Of a stretch of DNA of 64,000 bases, positions 51,119 through 60,444 are shown in pieces. The stretch is from Cohnella endophytica (GTDB lineage Bacteria > Bacillota > Bacilli > Paenibacillales > Paenibacillaceae), in assembly GCF_003628305.1 (NCBI RefSeq), contig NZ_RBZM01000007.1:434001-498000 (forward strand). Reading direction: 5' to 3'. Under the pieces are notes generated by a model. That model did no database searches and was not told where the DNA came from. It was given only the letters and a program-made list of their open reading frames with translations. Within the stretch, counting starts at the first letter, position 1. The number at the start of each line of letters is the position of its first letter. A program made the translations under genes and the position numbers.

Positions 51119-51164
51119 TCACTCCTATATACGATGTCAACCATTTATCTGAGGGGGAAGAAAC

Positions 51165-52505
51165 ATGAATAAGAAGTATGGAAGGTTGCTGCTGAGTGTC
51201 ACGTTAGCGTTCGGATTGGTGGCTACGGCTTGTTCCAGTAAAGATAGCAAGAACGGCGCGGGAGAAACGGTAACGATCACGCACTATACGATCGACTCTC
51301 CGGATCGCACGTTCGTCGAGAAGCTCATTCCGGATTTCGAGAAGAGCCACCCGAATATCAAGATCAAGGTGACGAAAGCGCCATACGAGCAATTCGACTC
51401 CAAGCTGCAATCGTCGATCGCAGCCGGCAACTCGCCCGACGTCACTTCGCACTGGGGCTACGGCGGCTTCATGGAATACTATAACAAAGGCATGCTGATG
51501 GATATGACGCCGTATCTCGGGGACTTCAGCAATTCCGATTACAACATTCCGGACGACGTCATGAACATCTACAAGGTCGGGGACAAGACGTACGGAATTC
51601 CGTTGAACAGCTACGTAACGGTCATGCTGTATAACAAAGACCTGTTCGACAAAGCCGGGCTTCCGTATCCTCCGACGGATTACGAGGACAAGAGCTGGAC
51701 GTTCGACAAAATGGTGGAATACGCCAAGAAGATGACGGTGGATTCCAAGAATCTGGCGGAAGCGCAATACGGCGTAGACTTCGGCTTCGGCGAACGCGAC
51801 CAACGCCCGCAATATTTTAACGGTAACGTCTATTCCGACGATACGTGGACGAACGGCGGCAAGCCGTCGGAAATCAATCTGACGAAACCCGAAGTGGTCG
51901 ACGCCTACAAGAAAATATACGGCTTGATCTGGGATCAGAAAGTATCTCCGACCCCGGCGTTCTCCAAATCGGTATCCGGCCAATTCGGCGATCCGTTCCT
52001 CTCCGGCAAAATCGCGATGTCCGTCGTCGGTTCCTGGAGCCTGGCCGCATCGAGCGAATTTAACTTCAAAGTCGGCGTAGCCGCCGTACCGCAAGGCCCG
52101 AACGAGAAAGTAAGAAGCGTATTGTACGTCGATCCGCTGTTCATTCTGAAAGACTCCAAGCATCCGAAGGAAGCGCTAGAGTGGATTAAATACTTGATCG
52201 GAACCGAGATTCAAGAAAAATCGATCGAGCTGAGCGGAGGCAATCCGCCGGTCAACCAGAAGGCCGCGGAGAAGTATTATAACAACTTCGAAGGCATCGA
52301 TCCGCAACAGATTGAACAGGTGTTCGAAGGCGCCTACAAGTACGGCTTCGAATCTTACAACCATTTGATCTCGAATTACTCGCAGATTAACGAATTGTTC
52401 ATCAACGAACTCGCTTCCGTAGAGAACGGAGATAAGAAAGTCGAAGACGTATTGCCGGTCATTCAAGAGAAGTTGACCAAATTGCTGGGGCGCGTGAATA
52501 AGTAA
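51165..52505 (+). CDS. Sugar-binding lipoprotein of ABC importer
   Basis: The 446-residue protein has a lipoprotein signal ending in VATAC (lipidated C23) and a family 1 solute-binding fold (TITHYTIDSPDRTFVEKLIP; LAEAQYGVDFGFG). It binds an oligosaccharide outside the membrane and delivers it to the two permeases. The order permease-permease-binding protein is less usual than binding protein first. AGGGGGAAG precedes the ATG. Confidence 0.92.
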   Translation: MNKKYGRLLLSVTLAFGLVATACSSKDSKNGAGETVTITHYTIDSPDRTFVEKLIPDFEKSHPNIKIKVTKAPYEQFDSKLQSSIAAGNSPDVTSHWGYGGFMEYYNKGMLMDMTPYLGDFSNSDYNIPDDVMNIYKVGDKTYGIPLNSYVTVMLYNKDLFDKAGLPYPPTDYEDKSWTFDKMVEYAKKMTVDSKNLAEAQYGVDFGFGERDQRPQYFNGNVYSDDTWTNGGKPSEINLTKPEVVDAYKKIYGLIWDQKVSPTPAFSKSVSGQFGDPFLSGKIAMSVVGSWSLAASSEFNFKVGVAAVPQGPNEKVRSVLYVDPLFILKDSKHPKEALEWIKYLIGTEIQEKSIELSGGNPPVNQKAAEKYYNNFEGIDPQQIEQVFEGAYKYGFESYNHLISNYSQINELFINELASVENGDKKVEDVLPVIQEKLTKLLGRVNK

Positions 52506-52579
52506 GGTCCGGCAATGAAGTTTTGCTCCGATTGTGGTACGTTATTTACAAATTATTTTTCTCACAGGAGCGTTAATAA

Positions 52580-53572
52580 ATGAAGGTCAGTATCTTCGAC
52601 GTTGCCAAGAAATCGGGGTTGTCCGTCGTTACGGTATCGAGAGTGCTCAATAATTCGTCCTCGGTCCGACAAAATAACAGGGAAAAAGTATTGCAGGCGA
52701 TGAAGGAGCTCGACTATCATCCGAATGCTTCCGCGCGTAGTCTGGCTAGAGGCAAAACGGGGATTATCGGGTTGAATTTGACGACCTTGCATGACTCGTT
52801 CCTGGACGCCGTAGTCAAGGGAGTCAACGATAAACTGGCCGAGCATGGTTATTTCCTGGCTCTGTCGATCTCTACCCATTACGAAGACGCGTTCCATCGC
52901 TCTTTGTTCCAGGAAGACCGCGTCGACGGAGTCATTCTATTATCTCCTCTGGACGAAGACGAGTACGTGATGGAGCTGAAGAAGAAAAAAATCCCGTTTC
53001 TTATGATCGATAATTCGCAAAGAAACCCTTCGGTTACGTCCATTATCGTGGACAACTTCAAAGGCGGATACGAGGCGACGAAGCATTTAATCGACATGGG
53101 GCATAAGGAGATCGCCCATATCGGCGGTCCCGATCCGTTCCTGAGCAGCCGAGAGCGCGAACGAGGTTACTTGTTCGCGTTGGAGGAAGCCGGGTTGAAG
53201 CCGTATGCGATCGAACGGGGGACGTTCGAGATTACTTCCGGTTACCGGATCGCCAAGCAATGGATCGATTCCGGGAGCTTGCCGTCGGCGATCTTCGCTT
53301 CCGACGATTATATCGCGCTGGGCGTTATGGACGCTTGCAAGAACGAGGGAGTCCGGATCCCGGACGACGTGTCTATCGTAGGGTTCGACGATCAAATCTT
53401 GGCTTCGCAATTTCGTCCGACGCTGACGACGGTTCGCCAGCCGGCGGACAAGATCGCGAACGCGGCCGTCGAGCTTATGCTCGGGCTCATCAACGATCCG
53501 GCCAAACGCAGCGTTACGATTCAGATGGAGCCCGAGCTCGTCGTTAGGGAATCTACGGCACGCAAAGCTTAA
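52580..53572 (+). CDS. LacI-family transcriptional repressor
   Basis: The 330-residue protein has the LacI headpiece (SIFDVAKKSGLSVVTVSRVL) and a periplasmic-binding-like sensor domain (60-330; DGVILLSPLDEDEYV). It is placed inside the sugar operon and is the likely ligand of the two dyads at 49178-49256. AGGAGCG precedes the ATG. Inducer probably the imported sugar or its phosphate. Confidence 0.93.
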   Translation: MKVSIFDVAKKSGLSVVTVSRVLNNSSSVRQNNREKVLQAMKELDYHPNASARSLARGKTGIIGLNLTTLHDSFLDAVVKGVNDKLAEHGYFLALSISTHYEDAFHRSLFQEDRVDGVILLSPLDEDEYVMELKKKKIPFLMIDNSQRNPSVTSIIVDNFKGGYEATKHLIDMGHKEIAHIGGPDPFLSSRERERGYLFALEEAGLKPYAIERGTFEITSGYRIAKQWIDSGSLPSAIFASDDYIALGVMDACKNEGVRIPDDVSIVGFDDQILASQFRPTLTTVRQPADKIANAAVELMLGLINDPAKRSVTIQMEPELVVRESTARKA

Positions 53573-53599
53573 GATAGCAGAATAGCAGGAGTGAGCGCT

Positions 53600-54574
53600 T
53601 TGAAATATTATTTGGGCGTCGATGGCGGTGGCAGCAAGACGTATACGTTAATCGTCGACGAGCAAGGGACGGTCGTCGGCAAGGGACATAGCGGCAACGG
53701 CAATCATCAGACGAGTTACGATGCGGCGAAGAGAAACATCCGCGAGTCCGTCGAGATGGCGCTGGCGAATGCGGAATTAAAGCAACTGGACATCGAATTC
53801 GCCTACTTCGGATTGGCGGGCGCGGATCGGGAGATCGATTACAAGATCCTGCGGCCGATGATCGCGGAGCTTGGATTCCCTAGGCACGCTATCAATTGCG
53901 ATACGATGATCGCCCTTAGAGCGGGAACGGATCGTCCATACGGAGTCGTCCTCATCTGCGGTACGGGGACGAATAGCGCGGGCGTGAACGAACGAGGCGA
54001 GTTCTTTCAATGCGGAGGTTTCTCCTATCAATACGGAGACGTTGGAGGCGGGGGTTCCTTAAGCGTCGAAGCTTTCCGGAGCGTAATCCGGTCTTGGGAC
54101 GGACGCGGACGTCCGACCTTGCTGACGGACCTCGTCTTGACGGACTTAGGCTACGGAAGCGTTCAAGCGATGTTCGACGATTACTTGGACAACAATAAAG
54201 TTCCTCCGATAGGCCTATCCAAGCTACTGTTCCAAGCGGCAAGCCAAGGCGACGATGTCGCGAGGCAAATCCTGCACGAGCAGGGGCTTGAATTGGGCAT
54301 CACCGCCCAAGCGGTCATTCGCAGGCTAGGGATGCAGGACGCTTCCTTCGACGTTGTGTTGGCAGGCAGCATCATTACCCGCGGAGAAGGGGACTACGTC
54401 CGAGGGCCGATCGAGCATGCGGTGAAACAAGTGGCCCCGGGAGCGAAAGTCGCGAAGCTGACGGTCGAGCCGGTAATCGGAGCCGTGTGGTTGGCGGTAG
54501 AAGCAAGCGGAATCGACTTGCCGGAGACGATCTATCGGAAATTGAGCTCCATATCGGATTATAGCCTCGTATAA
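53600..54574 (+). CDS. BadF/BadG-type sugar kinase (N-acetylglucosamine kinase-like)
   Basis: The 324-residue protein of the actin-like ATPase fold has GVDGGGSKT near the N-terminus, ICGTGTNS (phosphate 2) and QYGDVGGGGSL, as in N-acetylglucosamine kinases of the BadF/BadG family. Phosphorylation of the imported sugar at C6 would create the substrate of the GH4 enzyme next door. TTG 53600 (AGGAGTGAG upstream) is preferred over GTG 53591. Sugar specificity is not proven. Confidence 0.85.
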   Translation: MKYYLGVDGGGSKTYTLIVDEQGTVVGKGHSGNGNHQTSYDAAKRNIRESVEMALANAELKQLDIEFAYFGLAGADREIDYKILRPMIAELGFPRHAINCDTMIALRAGTDRPYGVVLICGTGTNSAGVNERGEFFQCGGFSYQYGDVGGGGSLSVEAFRSVIRSWDGRGRPTLLTDLVLTDLGYGSVQAMFDDYLDNNKVPPIGLSKLLFQAASQGDDVARQILHEQGLELGITAQAVIRRLGMQDASFDVVLAGSIITRGEGDYVRGPIEHAVKQVAPGAKVAKLTVEPVIGAVWLAVEASGIDLPETIYRKLSSISDYSLV

Positions 54575-54634
54575 TGTTAAGCAATTATATGCGCATTCGT
54601 TTATATAGAAGAATCGCCAAGGAGATGGACTGAA

Positions 54635-55942
54635 ATGACGCTAGAAAAAGGCTTGAAAATCGCCGTAATCGGCGGGGGTTCCTCCTATACGCCGGAGATC
54701 GTGGAGGGCTTCATCAAGAAATACGAGCAACTGCCGCTCAGAGAGCTATGGTTGGTCGATATCGAGGCCGGCAGGCACAAGCTGGATATCGTCGGAGAGC
54801 TTGCCAAGCGGATGGTTGCCAAGTCGGGTCTGCCGATCGAAGTCCATTTGACCCTGGATCGTCGGCAAGCGATCGAAGGCGCGGACTTCGTCTCGACGCA
54901 GATGCGCGTCGGGTTATTGGAAGCTCGCAAGTGGGATGAACATATCCCGAACCTGCACGGCGTTATCGGCCAGGAGACGACGGGCCCGGGCGGCATGATG
55001 AAGGCGCTCCGCACGATTCCGGTGCTTCTGGACATCTGCAGGGACATCGAGGAATTAGCTCCGGACGCTTGGTTGCTTAACTTCACGAATCCGGCCGGCA
55101 TGGTGACGGAAGCGATCACGCGGTACTCGAAAGTGAAAAGCATCGGTCTTTGCAATGCTCCGATCGGTTTGCACAAGTGGCTTACCAAGAAATACGACAC
55201 GGAGGCGAACCGTCTCTACACCGAATTCGTCGGGCTGAACCATCTTCACTGGGTAACCCGTATCGAAGTCGAGGGCGAAGACAAGTTGAACGAGCTTCTG
55301 GATAAGCGCGAGGAGTATTCCGGGAAAAACGTGCCGGCGACGGAATGGGATCCCGAATTCCTGCGCACGCTCGGCGGGCTGCCTTCTTATTATTTGAAAT
55401 ACTTTTACATGCAGGATGCGATGTTCGAAGAGCAGCTTGCCTCCCTGAAGGCGAACGGCACGCGCGCGGAAGTCGTGAAACGGGTGGAAGACGAGCTGTT
55501 CGAGCTGTACAAGAATCCCGATCTGCAGGAGAAGCCGAAGCAACTGGAACAACGGGGCGGAGCTTATTACTCCGAAGCGGCGGTTAATCTGATGGATTCC
55601 TTGTATAACGACAAGCGCGATATTCAGACCTTAAACGTATCGAACGGAAGAGTGCTGGACTTCCTGCCCGAAGACGCGGCGATCGAGGTGAACTGCGTCG
55701 TAACGTCCAAAGGACCGCTTCCGCTTCCGGTCACGAAAGTGCCGGAGCAAGCCAAAGGCCTGATCGCCGCCGTGAAGACGTATGAGCGGCTTACGATCGA
55801 AGCGGCCATCACCGGCGACAGAGGAATTGCCCTGCAGGCGATGGCGGCTCATCCGCTCGTCCCCTCGGTGGGCGTAGCGAAGAAGCTGCTGGATGAAATG
55901 CTGGAGAAAAACAAACCGTATTTGCCGGCTTTTTTTAAGTGA
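54635..55942 (+). CDS. GH4 6-phospho-glycosidase (6-phospho-beta-glucosidase-like)
   Basis: The 435-residue glycoside hydrolase family 4 protein has the NAD motif IAVIGGGSSYTPE, the metal-ligand Cys in GLCNAPIG, and NHLHW with the His ligand. GH4 enzymes use NAD+ and Mn2+ in a redox elimination mechanism and act on 6-phosphorylated disaccharides. In most organisms the phosphate comes from a PTS; here a kinase and ABC importer lie in the same operon, which points to phosphorylation after import. AAGGAG precedes the ATG. Confidence 0.9.
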   Translation: MTLEKGLKIAVIGGGSSYTPEIVEGFIKKYEQLPLRELWLVDIEAGRHKLDIVGELAKRMVAKSGLPIEVHLTLDRRQAIEGADFVSTQMRVGLLEARKWDEHIPNLHGVIGQETTGPGGMMKALRTIPVLLDICRDIEELAPDAWLLNFTNPAGMVTEAITRYSKVKSIGLCNAPIGLHKWLTKKYDTEANRLYTEFVGLNHLHWVTRIEVEGEDKLNELLDKREEYSGKNVPATEWDPEFLRTLGGLPSYYLKYFYMQDAMFEEQLASLKANGTRAEVVKRVEDELFELYKNPDLQEKPKQLEQRGGAYYSEAAVNLMDSLYNDKRDIQTLNVSNGRVLDFLPEDAAIEVNCVVTSKGPLPLPVTKVPEQAKGLIAAVKTYERLTIEAAITGDRGIALQAMAAHPLVPSVGVAKKLLDEMLEKNKPYLPAFFK

Positions 55943-55957
55943 ATAAGTAAGCAAAGC

Positions 55958-55988
55958 GGGAGTCCTGAGAGGGGCTCCCTTTAATTTG
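55958..55988 (+). terminator. Terminator after GH4 gene
   Basis: GGGAGTCC pairs with GGGCTCCC around a 5-base loop, followed by TTTAATTT; ends the sugar operon. Confidence 0.65.
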
Positions 55989-56053
55989 CCGTTGCGATGA
56001 TCATAAGGTTACAATAGAGGAACAAATGTTCTATGGGTGGGAGCGATCATGTC

Positions 56054-58339
56054 ATGCCTTACGCGGTATCCCTTTCCGTCAGGGCGCTAGTCGAGTACGC
56101 GTTCTTGGAAGGAAGCATCGACAACGGATTCCGTTCGGCAAGCGCCCTTACGGACGGCACGAAAGCTCATCAAAGCATTCAGAAGCAATACGGCGAGCTG
56201 GATCGGAAGGAAGTCTATTTGCGGTCGGAGATCCCTGCGGGGGATCTCCTCTTCGTCGTGGAAGGGCGATGCGATGGACTCTTGGTCGGCGAAAACGGGG
56301 AAATCACGATCGATGAGATCAAGTCGAGCTCGCGCGAGATCGGATCGATGACGGAGTCGGATGCCCCTCGGGTTCATTGGGCGCAAGCTTATATGTATGC
56401 ATATATGTATGCACTCGAGAGTGGAATCGAACGGCTCCGCGTGAGATTGACTTACGTTAGGATCGACTCGGAGGAACAGGTGCGTTTCGAACGTGAAGTG
56501 AACGCTGAGGAGCTGGCGTCGTTCGTCGCGGAGACGGTGGAGAAATACGCGCCGTATGCCCGTATGCGGCTAAAGAACAAGCTAGCCAGGGATGAAAGCA
56601 TCGGAAGCTTGGCGTTCCCGTTCCCGGCTTACCGCGAAGGCCAGAAAAAGCTAGTGGGAGCCGTCTATAAGGCGATCGACGAACAACGCAAGCTATTCGC
56701 CAAAGCTCCGACGGGCATCGGTAAGACGATCTCCACGCTCTTCCCGGCGATTAAAGCCCTAGGCTTAGGCAAGCTTGAGCATCTCTTCTACTTGACGGCC
56801 CGGACGATTACGCGAACGGCCGCAGAGGATGCGCTATCCTTGATGAGGGATCGAGGACTTCGGTTAAGCTCGGTAACGATTACGGCGAAGGAGAAAATTT
56901 GCTTTCAAGAGAAAGTCGACTGCCGCAAGGAAACCTGCCCGTACGCGGACGGTTACTATGACCGGATCAACGGCGCGGTCCTCGATCTGCTTTCCAATGA
57001 AACGCTGATTACCCGCGCGGTCGTCGAAGCTTACGCTCGCAAACATACGGTGTGTCCGTTCGAATTCGCCCTGGACGCGGCTTACGGGGCGGATGCGGTC
57101 ATCTGCGATTATAATTACGTATTCGACCCGCGGGTATCCCTCAAACGCTTGTCCGGCGAGCATAAGCAAGGATGCGCGTTGCTCGTGGACGAGGCCCACA
57201 ATCTGATCGACCGGGCAAGGGAGATGTATTCCGCGGAGCTCGACAAGCGGACGTTTCTGGAATTGGAGCGGGAATTCAAGGGGGTTCGCACGGATGTTCA
57301 CGCGTCGGCCAGAGCGATTAACAAACGGTTCATCGAGCTCAAGAAACAGTCCGACGGTCAACCGATCGTAACCCGTGATGCGCCAAGCGAGCTGATGGAG
57401 CTAGTCGAGCATTTTGCCGCGCAAGCGGAGAAGGTTCTGGCTGGCGGGGGCGCGGGAGGAGAAAGTACCAACCTTCTGGAAGCTTACTTTGCCGCGCTTT
57501 CGTTCCTGAGGATCGGCAAGCTTTACGATGAGAGATACGTCACCTACGCGGAAACCGATCGCAACGATGTCCGTTTGCGAATGTTCTGTCTCGATCCCTC
57601 CCATTTGCTTAAAACGATGGGCAAAGGTTATCGCTCCCATGTTTTCTTCTCGGCGACGTTATCCCCGCTATCCTATTACATGGACATGTTGGGGGCGGAG
57701 GAGGAGGATTATTCGGTAACGTTGGGTTCGCCGTTTCGGAAGGAGCAATGGGAGGTGACGATCGCGCCGATATCTACCCGGTACGCGGACAGAGACGCGA
57801 CGCAAGAACCATTGGTTAAACTTCTCCGCGGTTTCGTGGAGGGGAGGCCGGGCAATTATTTGATCTTCTTCCCTTCGTATGCCTATATGAACGGGGTTTA
57901 TGAGCGGTTCATGGCCGAGATAAGTCCTTCGGGAACCGCGACGATAATCCAAACCCCTGATATGCGAGAAGAGGAAAGGGAAAGCTTTCTCGCGGCTTTC
58001 GAAGCGGGCAACGAGGGAACGTTGATCGGATTCGCGGTGATGGGAGGCATTTTCTCGGAAGGAATCGACCTGGTCGGCGACAGGCTCGGAGGGGTGGCGA
58101 TCGTCGGAGTAGGCATGCCTCAGCTCGGTTTGGAACGCAATCTGATCAAGAATCATTTCGATGTCGACGGAAGGAACGGTTTCGACTACGCATACGTTTT
58201 CCCCGGAATGAATAAGGTACTGCAATCCGGCGGAAGGCTGATCCGTTCGGAACGTGATCGGGGGAAGCTCTTGCTCGTCGATGACCGTTATTTAAGGCCT
58301 CCTTATTCCCGGTTGCTACCGGAAGAATGGCGGAGTTAA
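56054..58339 (+). CDS. PD-(D/E)XK nuclease fused to XPD/DinG-type Fe-S helicase
   Basis: The 761-residue protein starts with a PD-(D/E)XK-like nuclease domain (about 1-170): D near residue 72 in GRCDGLL and E88-x-K90 in DEIKSS. A superfamily 2 helicase follows: Walker A APTGIGKT at 218-225, DEAH at 379-382. Four cysteines (C283, C290, C295, C334) fit an XPD-type iron-sulfur cluster. XPD/DinG helicases move 5' to 3' and handle branched DNA or RNA-DNA hybrids; a nuclease front resembles Cas4/AddB-type or DinG-exonuclease designs. ATG 56054 is preferred because GGGTGGGAG lies before it. It appears to stand alone. Confidence 0.88.
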   Translation: MPYAVSLSVRALVEYAFLEGSIDNGFRSASALTDGTKAHQSIQKQYGELDRKEVYLRSEIPAGDLLFVVEGRCDGLLVGENGEITIDEIKSSSREIGSMTESDAPRVHWAQAYMYAYMYALESGIERLRVRLTYVRIDSEEQVRFEREVNAEELASFVAETVEKYAPYARMRLKNKLARDESIGSLAFPFPAYREGQKKLVGAVYKAIDEQRKLFAKAPTGIGKTISTLFPAIKALGLGKLEHLFYLTARTITRTAAEDALSLMRDRGLRLSSVTITAKEKICFQEKVDCRKETCPYADGYYDRINGAVLDLLSNETLITRAVVEAYARKHTVCPFEFALDAAYGADAVICDYNYVFDPRVSLKRLSGEHKQGCALLVDEAHNLIDRAREMYSAELDKRTFLELEREFKGVRTDVHASARAINKRFIELKKQSDGQPIVTRDAPSELMELVEHFAAQAEKVLAGGGAGGESTNLLEAYFAALSFLRIGKLYDERYVTYAETDRNDVRLRMFCLDPSHLLKTMGKGYRSHVFFSATLSPLSYYMDMLGAEEEDYSVTLGSPFRKEQWEVTIAPISTRYADRDATQEPLVKLLRGFVEGRPGNYLIFFPSYAYMNGVYERFMAEISPSGTATIIQTPDMREEERESFLAAFEAGNEGTLIGFAVMGGIFSEGIDLVGDRLGGVAIVGVGMPQLGLERNLIKNHFDVDGRNGFDYAYVFPGMNKVLQSGGRLIRSERDRGKLLLVDDRYLRPPYSRLLPEEWRS

Positions 58340-58472
58340 TCGGTTTCCGTGCGAATGGAAGAACGCGTGCGAACGGGCTTTTATCGTACGATAAGCGTTG
58401 AGCGGGGCTTCGCAATATGATATAGTAGGCGCGGAAATAATGAATCCCGCATTGGAAGGGGCATGAAAATCT

Positions 58473-58991
58473 ATGTCCGTGTTGAATATCGTACCTTTCG
58501 GAGAATCGATTCTGCGGAAGAAAGCGAAGCCCGTCGAGACGCTTACGCCGAAACTCGCTAAGCTGCTGGACGATATGGCGGAGACGCTGTACGCCACGGA
58601 GGGTCGCGCGGGGTTAGCCGCGCCTCAAGTCGGAATCCTAAGGCGGATCGTCGTAATGGATTGCGGAGAGGGCTTGATCGAGCTGATCAATCCGGAAATC
58701 TTGGAAACGAGCGGAGAGCAGGACGGAGCGGAAGCCTGCCTGTCCTATCCCGGCTATCATGGCTTCGTGAAAAGGGCCAATTACGTGAAAATCAAGACGA
58801 TGAACCGTCAGGGAGAGACGATAGAGCTGGAAGGGGAAGGTTTTCTCGCGCGGTGCATGCAGCACGAGATCGACCATCTCAACGGCGTCTTGTTCGTCGA
58901 TCACATTCGCGAGCCTTGGTTGTACGAGGATCAGACGCAGCGCAAGACTAGCCTTCTTGAAGTCGTTCGGCTCACGAATCAGGGACTGTAA
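58473..58991 (+). CDS. def: Peptide deformylase
   Basis: The 172-residue protein has the three deformylase motifs: GLAAPQVG, EACLSYPG (metal Cys) and QHEIDHLNG with two His and the catalytic Glu. It removes the formyl group from new proteins using Fe2+. Motif two reads EACLS rather than the common EGCLS. Length is near that of class I enzymes. GGAAGGGG precedes the ATG. Bacilli often have two deformylases; which this is cannot be told. Confidence 0.95.
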   Translation: MSVLNIVPFGESILRKKAKPVETLTPKLAKLLDDMAETLYATEGRAGLAAPQVGILRRIVVMDCGEGLIELINPEILETSGEQDGAEACLSYPGYHGFVKRANYVKIKTMNRQGETIELEGEGFLARCMQHEIDHLNGVLFVDHIREPWLYEDQTQRKTSLLEVVRLTNQGL

Positions 58992-59077
58992 GCTTGTTTG
59001 TTCGTTACTTCCGGTTCAATTGATTGCCATTCGGACACAATGTTAAGGCATATCAATCGACGCCAGGAGGCATACGG

Positions 59078-59428
59078 ATGACCGAACACAATCATGTCGT
59101 GAGTAAAGACGGCGATATTGATCCCGGCAAAGTGGAAAGCGCGATTTCGAGAATCAGCTCGGGAGAAAAGGAACGGATTCTGAGAGACTTCGACGAATTC
59201 AAAAGTTATTTAAGCAAGAGGATTGCCATGGCTGAGAGCATCGGGCTTGACGAGGAACAGATGGCCAAGATCGCCCAGAAGGTCGCGGACTACTTAGCTA
59301 GCCACGAGGAGCCTCGCAATAACGAAGAACTGCTTCTTCAGGAGCTATGGAAAGTAGGCAACCAAGAACAACGGCACATGCTCGCGCACATGCTGGTGCG
59401 TCTTGCGCAGCCTCAACGCGCGCACTAA
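59078..59428 (+). CDS. DUF3243 family protein
   Basis: The 116-residue soluble helical protein has the DUF3243 core (SGEKERILRDFDEFKSYLSK; IAMAESIGLDEEQMAKIAQK). It occurs throughout Bacillaceae and Paenibacillaceae with unknown function. ATG 59078 has AGGAGG nine bases upstream; a terminator follows at once, so it is a single-gene unit. Confidence 0.85.
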   Translation: MTEHNHVVSKDGDIDPGKVESAISRISSGEKERILRDFDEFKSYLSKRIAMAESIGLDEEQMAKIAQKVADYLASHEEPRNNEELLLQELWKVGNQEQRHMLAHMLVRLAQPQRAH

Positions 59429-59439
59429 CCTAACACCCG

Positions 59440-59468
59440 ATCCCCTCGCGCAGGCGAGGGGATTTTTG
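59440..59468 (+). terminator. Intrinsic terminator
   Basis: ATCCCCTCGC and GCGAGGGGAT form a 10-bp stem with a 4-base loop and five T residues. Confidence 0.92.
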
Positions 59469-59549
59469 AGTACGATCGGAAAAGATAAAGCAAGAACGAT
59501 TTGAAACTATTTTCCAGCTAGGGTCGTCTGAGTAGGCGGGGGTGATCTT

Positions 59550-60374
59550 ATGATTAGAAAATTAGGGATGCTGGCGCTCGTCCTGGCGATCGCGGGTTGC
59601 GCGCAACCGCGAACGGGCGCGGAAATCGCAAGCGGGACTAAGACTGCCGCGACTGTTCTCGTCGAACGGGATGTTCCCGCAGACTGGAAACGATTCGTTC
59701 CGAAGAAGGCTACCGTTAGCCGTACGCAATGGTTTGGCAGCGCAAGCCCGGCGGTATTGGGTACGTTCGAGAAGCCGGAAGACTTGGCTGTGATCACCGA
59801 AGGAATGCGGACGGCGGTGAAGATTAACGGTATGTTAGACGTCGCCAAGTCGGAATACGACCTGGTTCTCGAGGATAAGGACGGCGGGAGTTATACCTTC
59901 CATCTCTGGTTAGGCGGGAAGACGGGCCTGAAAGGCATGTATATGTACGTATCGGACACGGGCACGGGTTATACGATGAACGAATCGATTACGGATAGGC
60001 TTCGAGCGCTTATACATGGGCTTCGTTACGAGCCCGAGAGGGCAAAAGCGAATGGAGATGTCGTAAACTTATTTGGTAAGATTACGAATCTGGACAGATG
60101 GAAAAAATTCGTGGAAAACGTGAACGAAGGAACCCGGGATGAAGCTCATTTTACCGACTATACCATCGAAGGAGATCCCATTTTCCGGGACTTGCTCTAT
60201 GATGGACAACGAATCGAATTCACCTACGATAACAGTAAGGACGCATATGGCACTCCCGACAAAGCGCTTGTCTTCTGCGACGGTATCGATTTCGGCAAGA
60301 CCGAGCAAGGCACGCGGTATATCCTGACCGGCTGCGACCGGGATAATCCCGCATTTAATTTTACCGTCGAATAG
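59550..60374 (+). CDS. Lipoprotein with C-terminal DUF4362 domain
   Basis: The 274-residue protein has a lipoprotein signal ending in IAGC (lipidated C17), an N-terminal region (30-165) of unclear type and a C-terminal DUF4362-like domain (about 170-274; DVVNLFGKITNLDRWKKF, YTIEGDPIFRDL). Function unknown, on the outer face of the membrane. GGGGGTGA precedes the ATG. A bidirectional terminator separates it from the convergent DUF4023 gene. Confidence 0.78.
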   Translation: MIRKLGMLALVLAIAGCAQPRTGAEIASGTKTAATVLVERDVPADWKRFVPKKATVSRTQWFGSASPAVLGTFEKPEDLAVITEGMRTAVKINGMLDVAKSEYDLVLEDKDGGSYTFHLWLGGKTGLKGMYMYVSDTGTGYTMNESITDRLRALIHGLRYEPERAKANGDVVNLFGKITNLDRWKKFVENVNEGTRDEAHFTDYTIEGDPIFRDLLYDGQRIEFTYDNSKDAYGTPDKALVFCDGIDFGKTEQGTRYILTGCDRDNPAFNFTVE

Positions 60375-60391
60375 CTAGCGCGAACGCCAAA

Positions 60392-60430
60392 AAGGCTCGG
60401 CCTCTCGCCGGTTAGCGAGGGTCGAGCCTT
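60392..60430. terminator. Bidirectional terminator
   Basis: AAGGCTCGGCCTCTCGC pairs with GCGAGGGTCGAGCCTT around a 6-base loop, with five A residues before it for the reverse direction. It lies between convergent genes. Confidence 0.82.
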
Positions 60431-60444
60431 AGCGTTATCGTAAA

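Noticed and set aside
56026-56316. Alternative plus-strand frame at the start of the helicase gene
   Set aside because: Overlaps the nuclease domain in another frame with poor composition; the nuclease and helicase frame is continuous.
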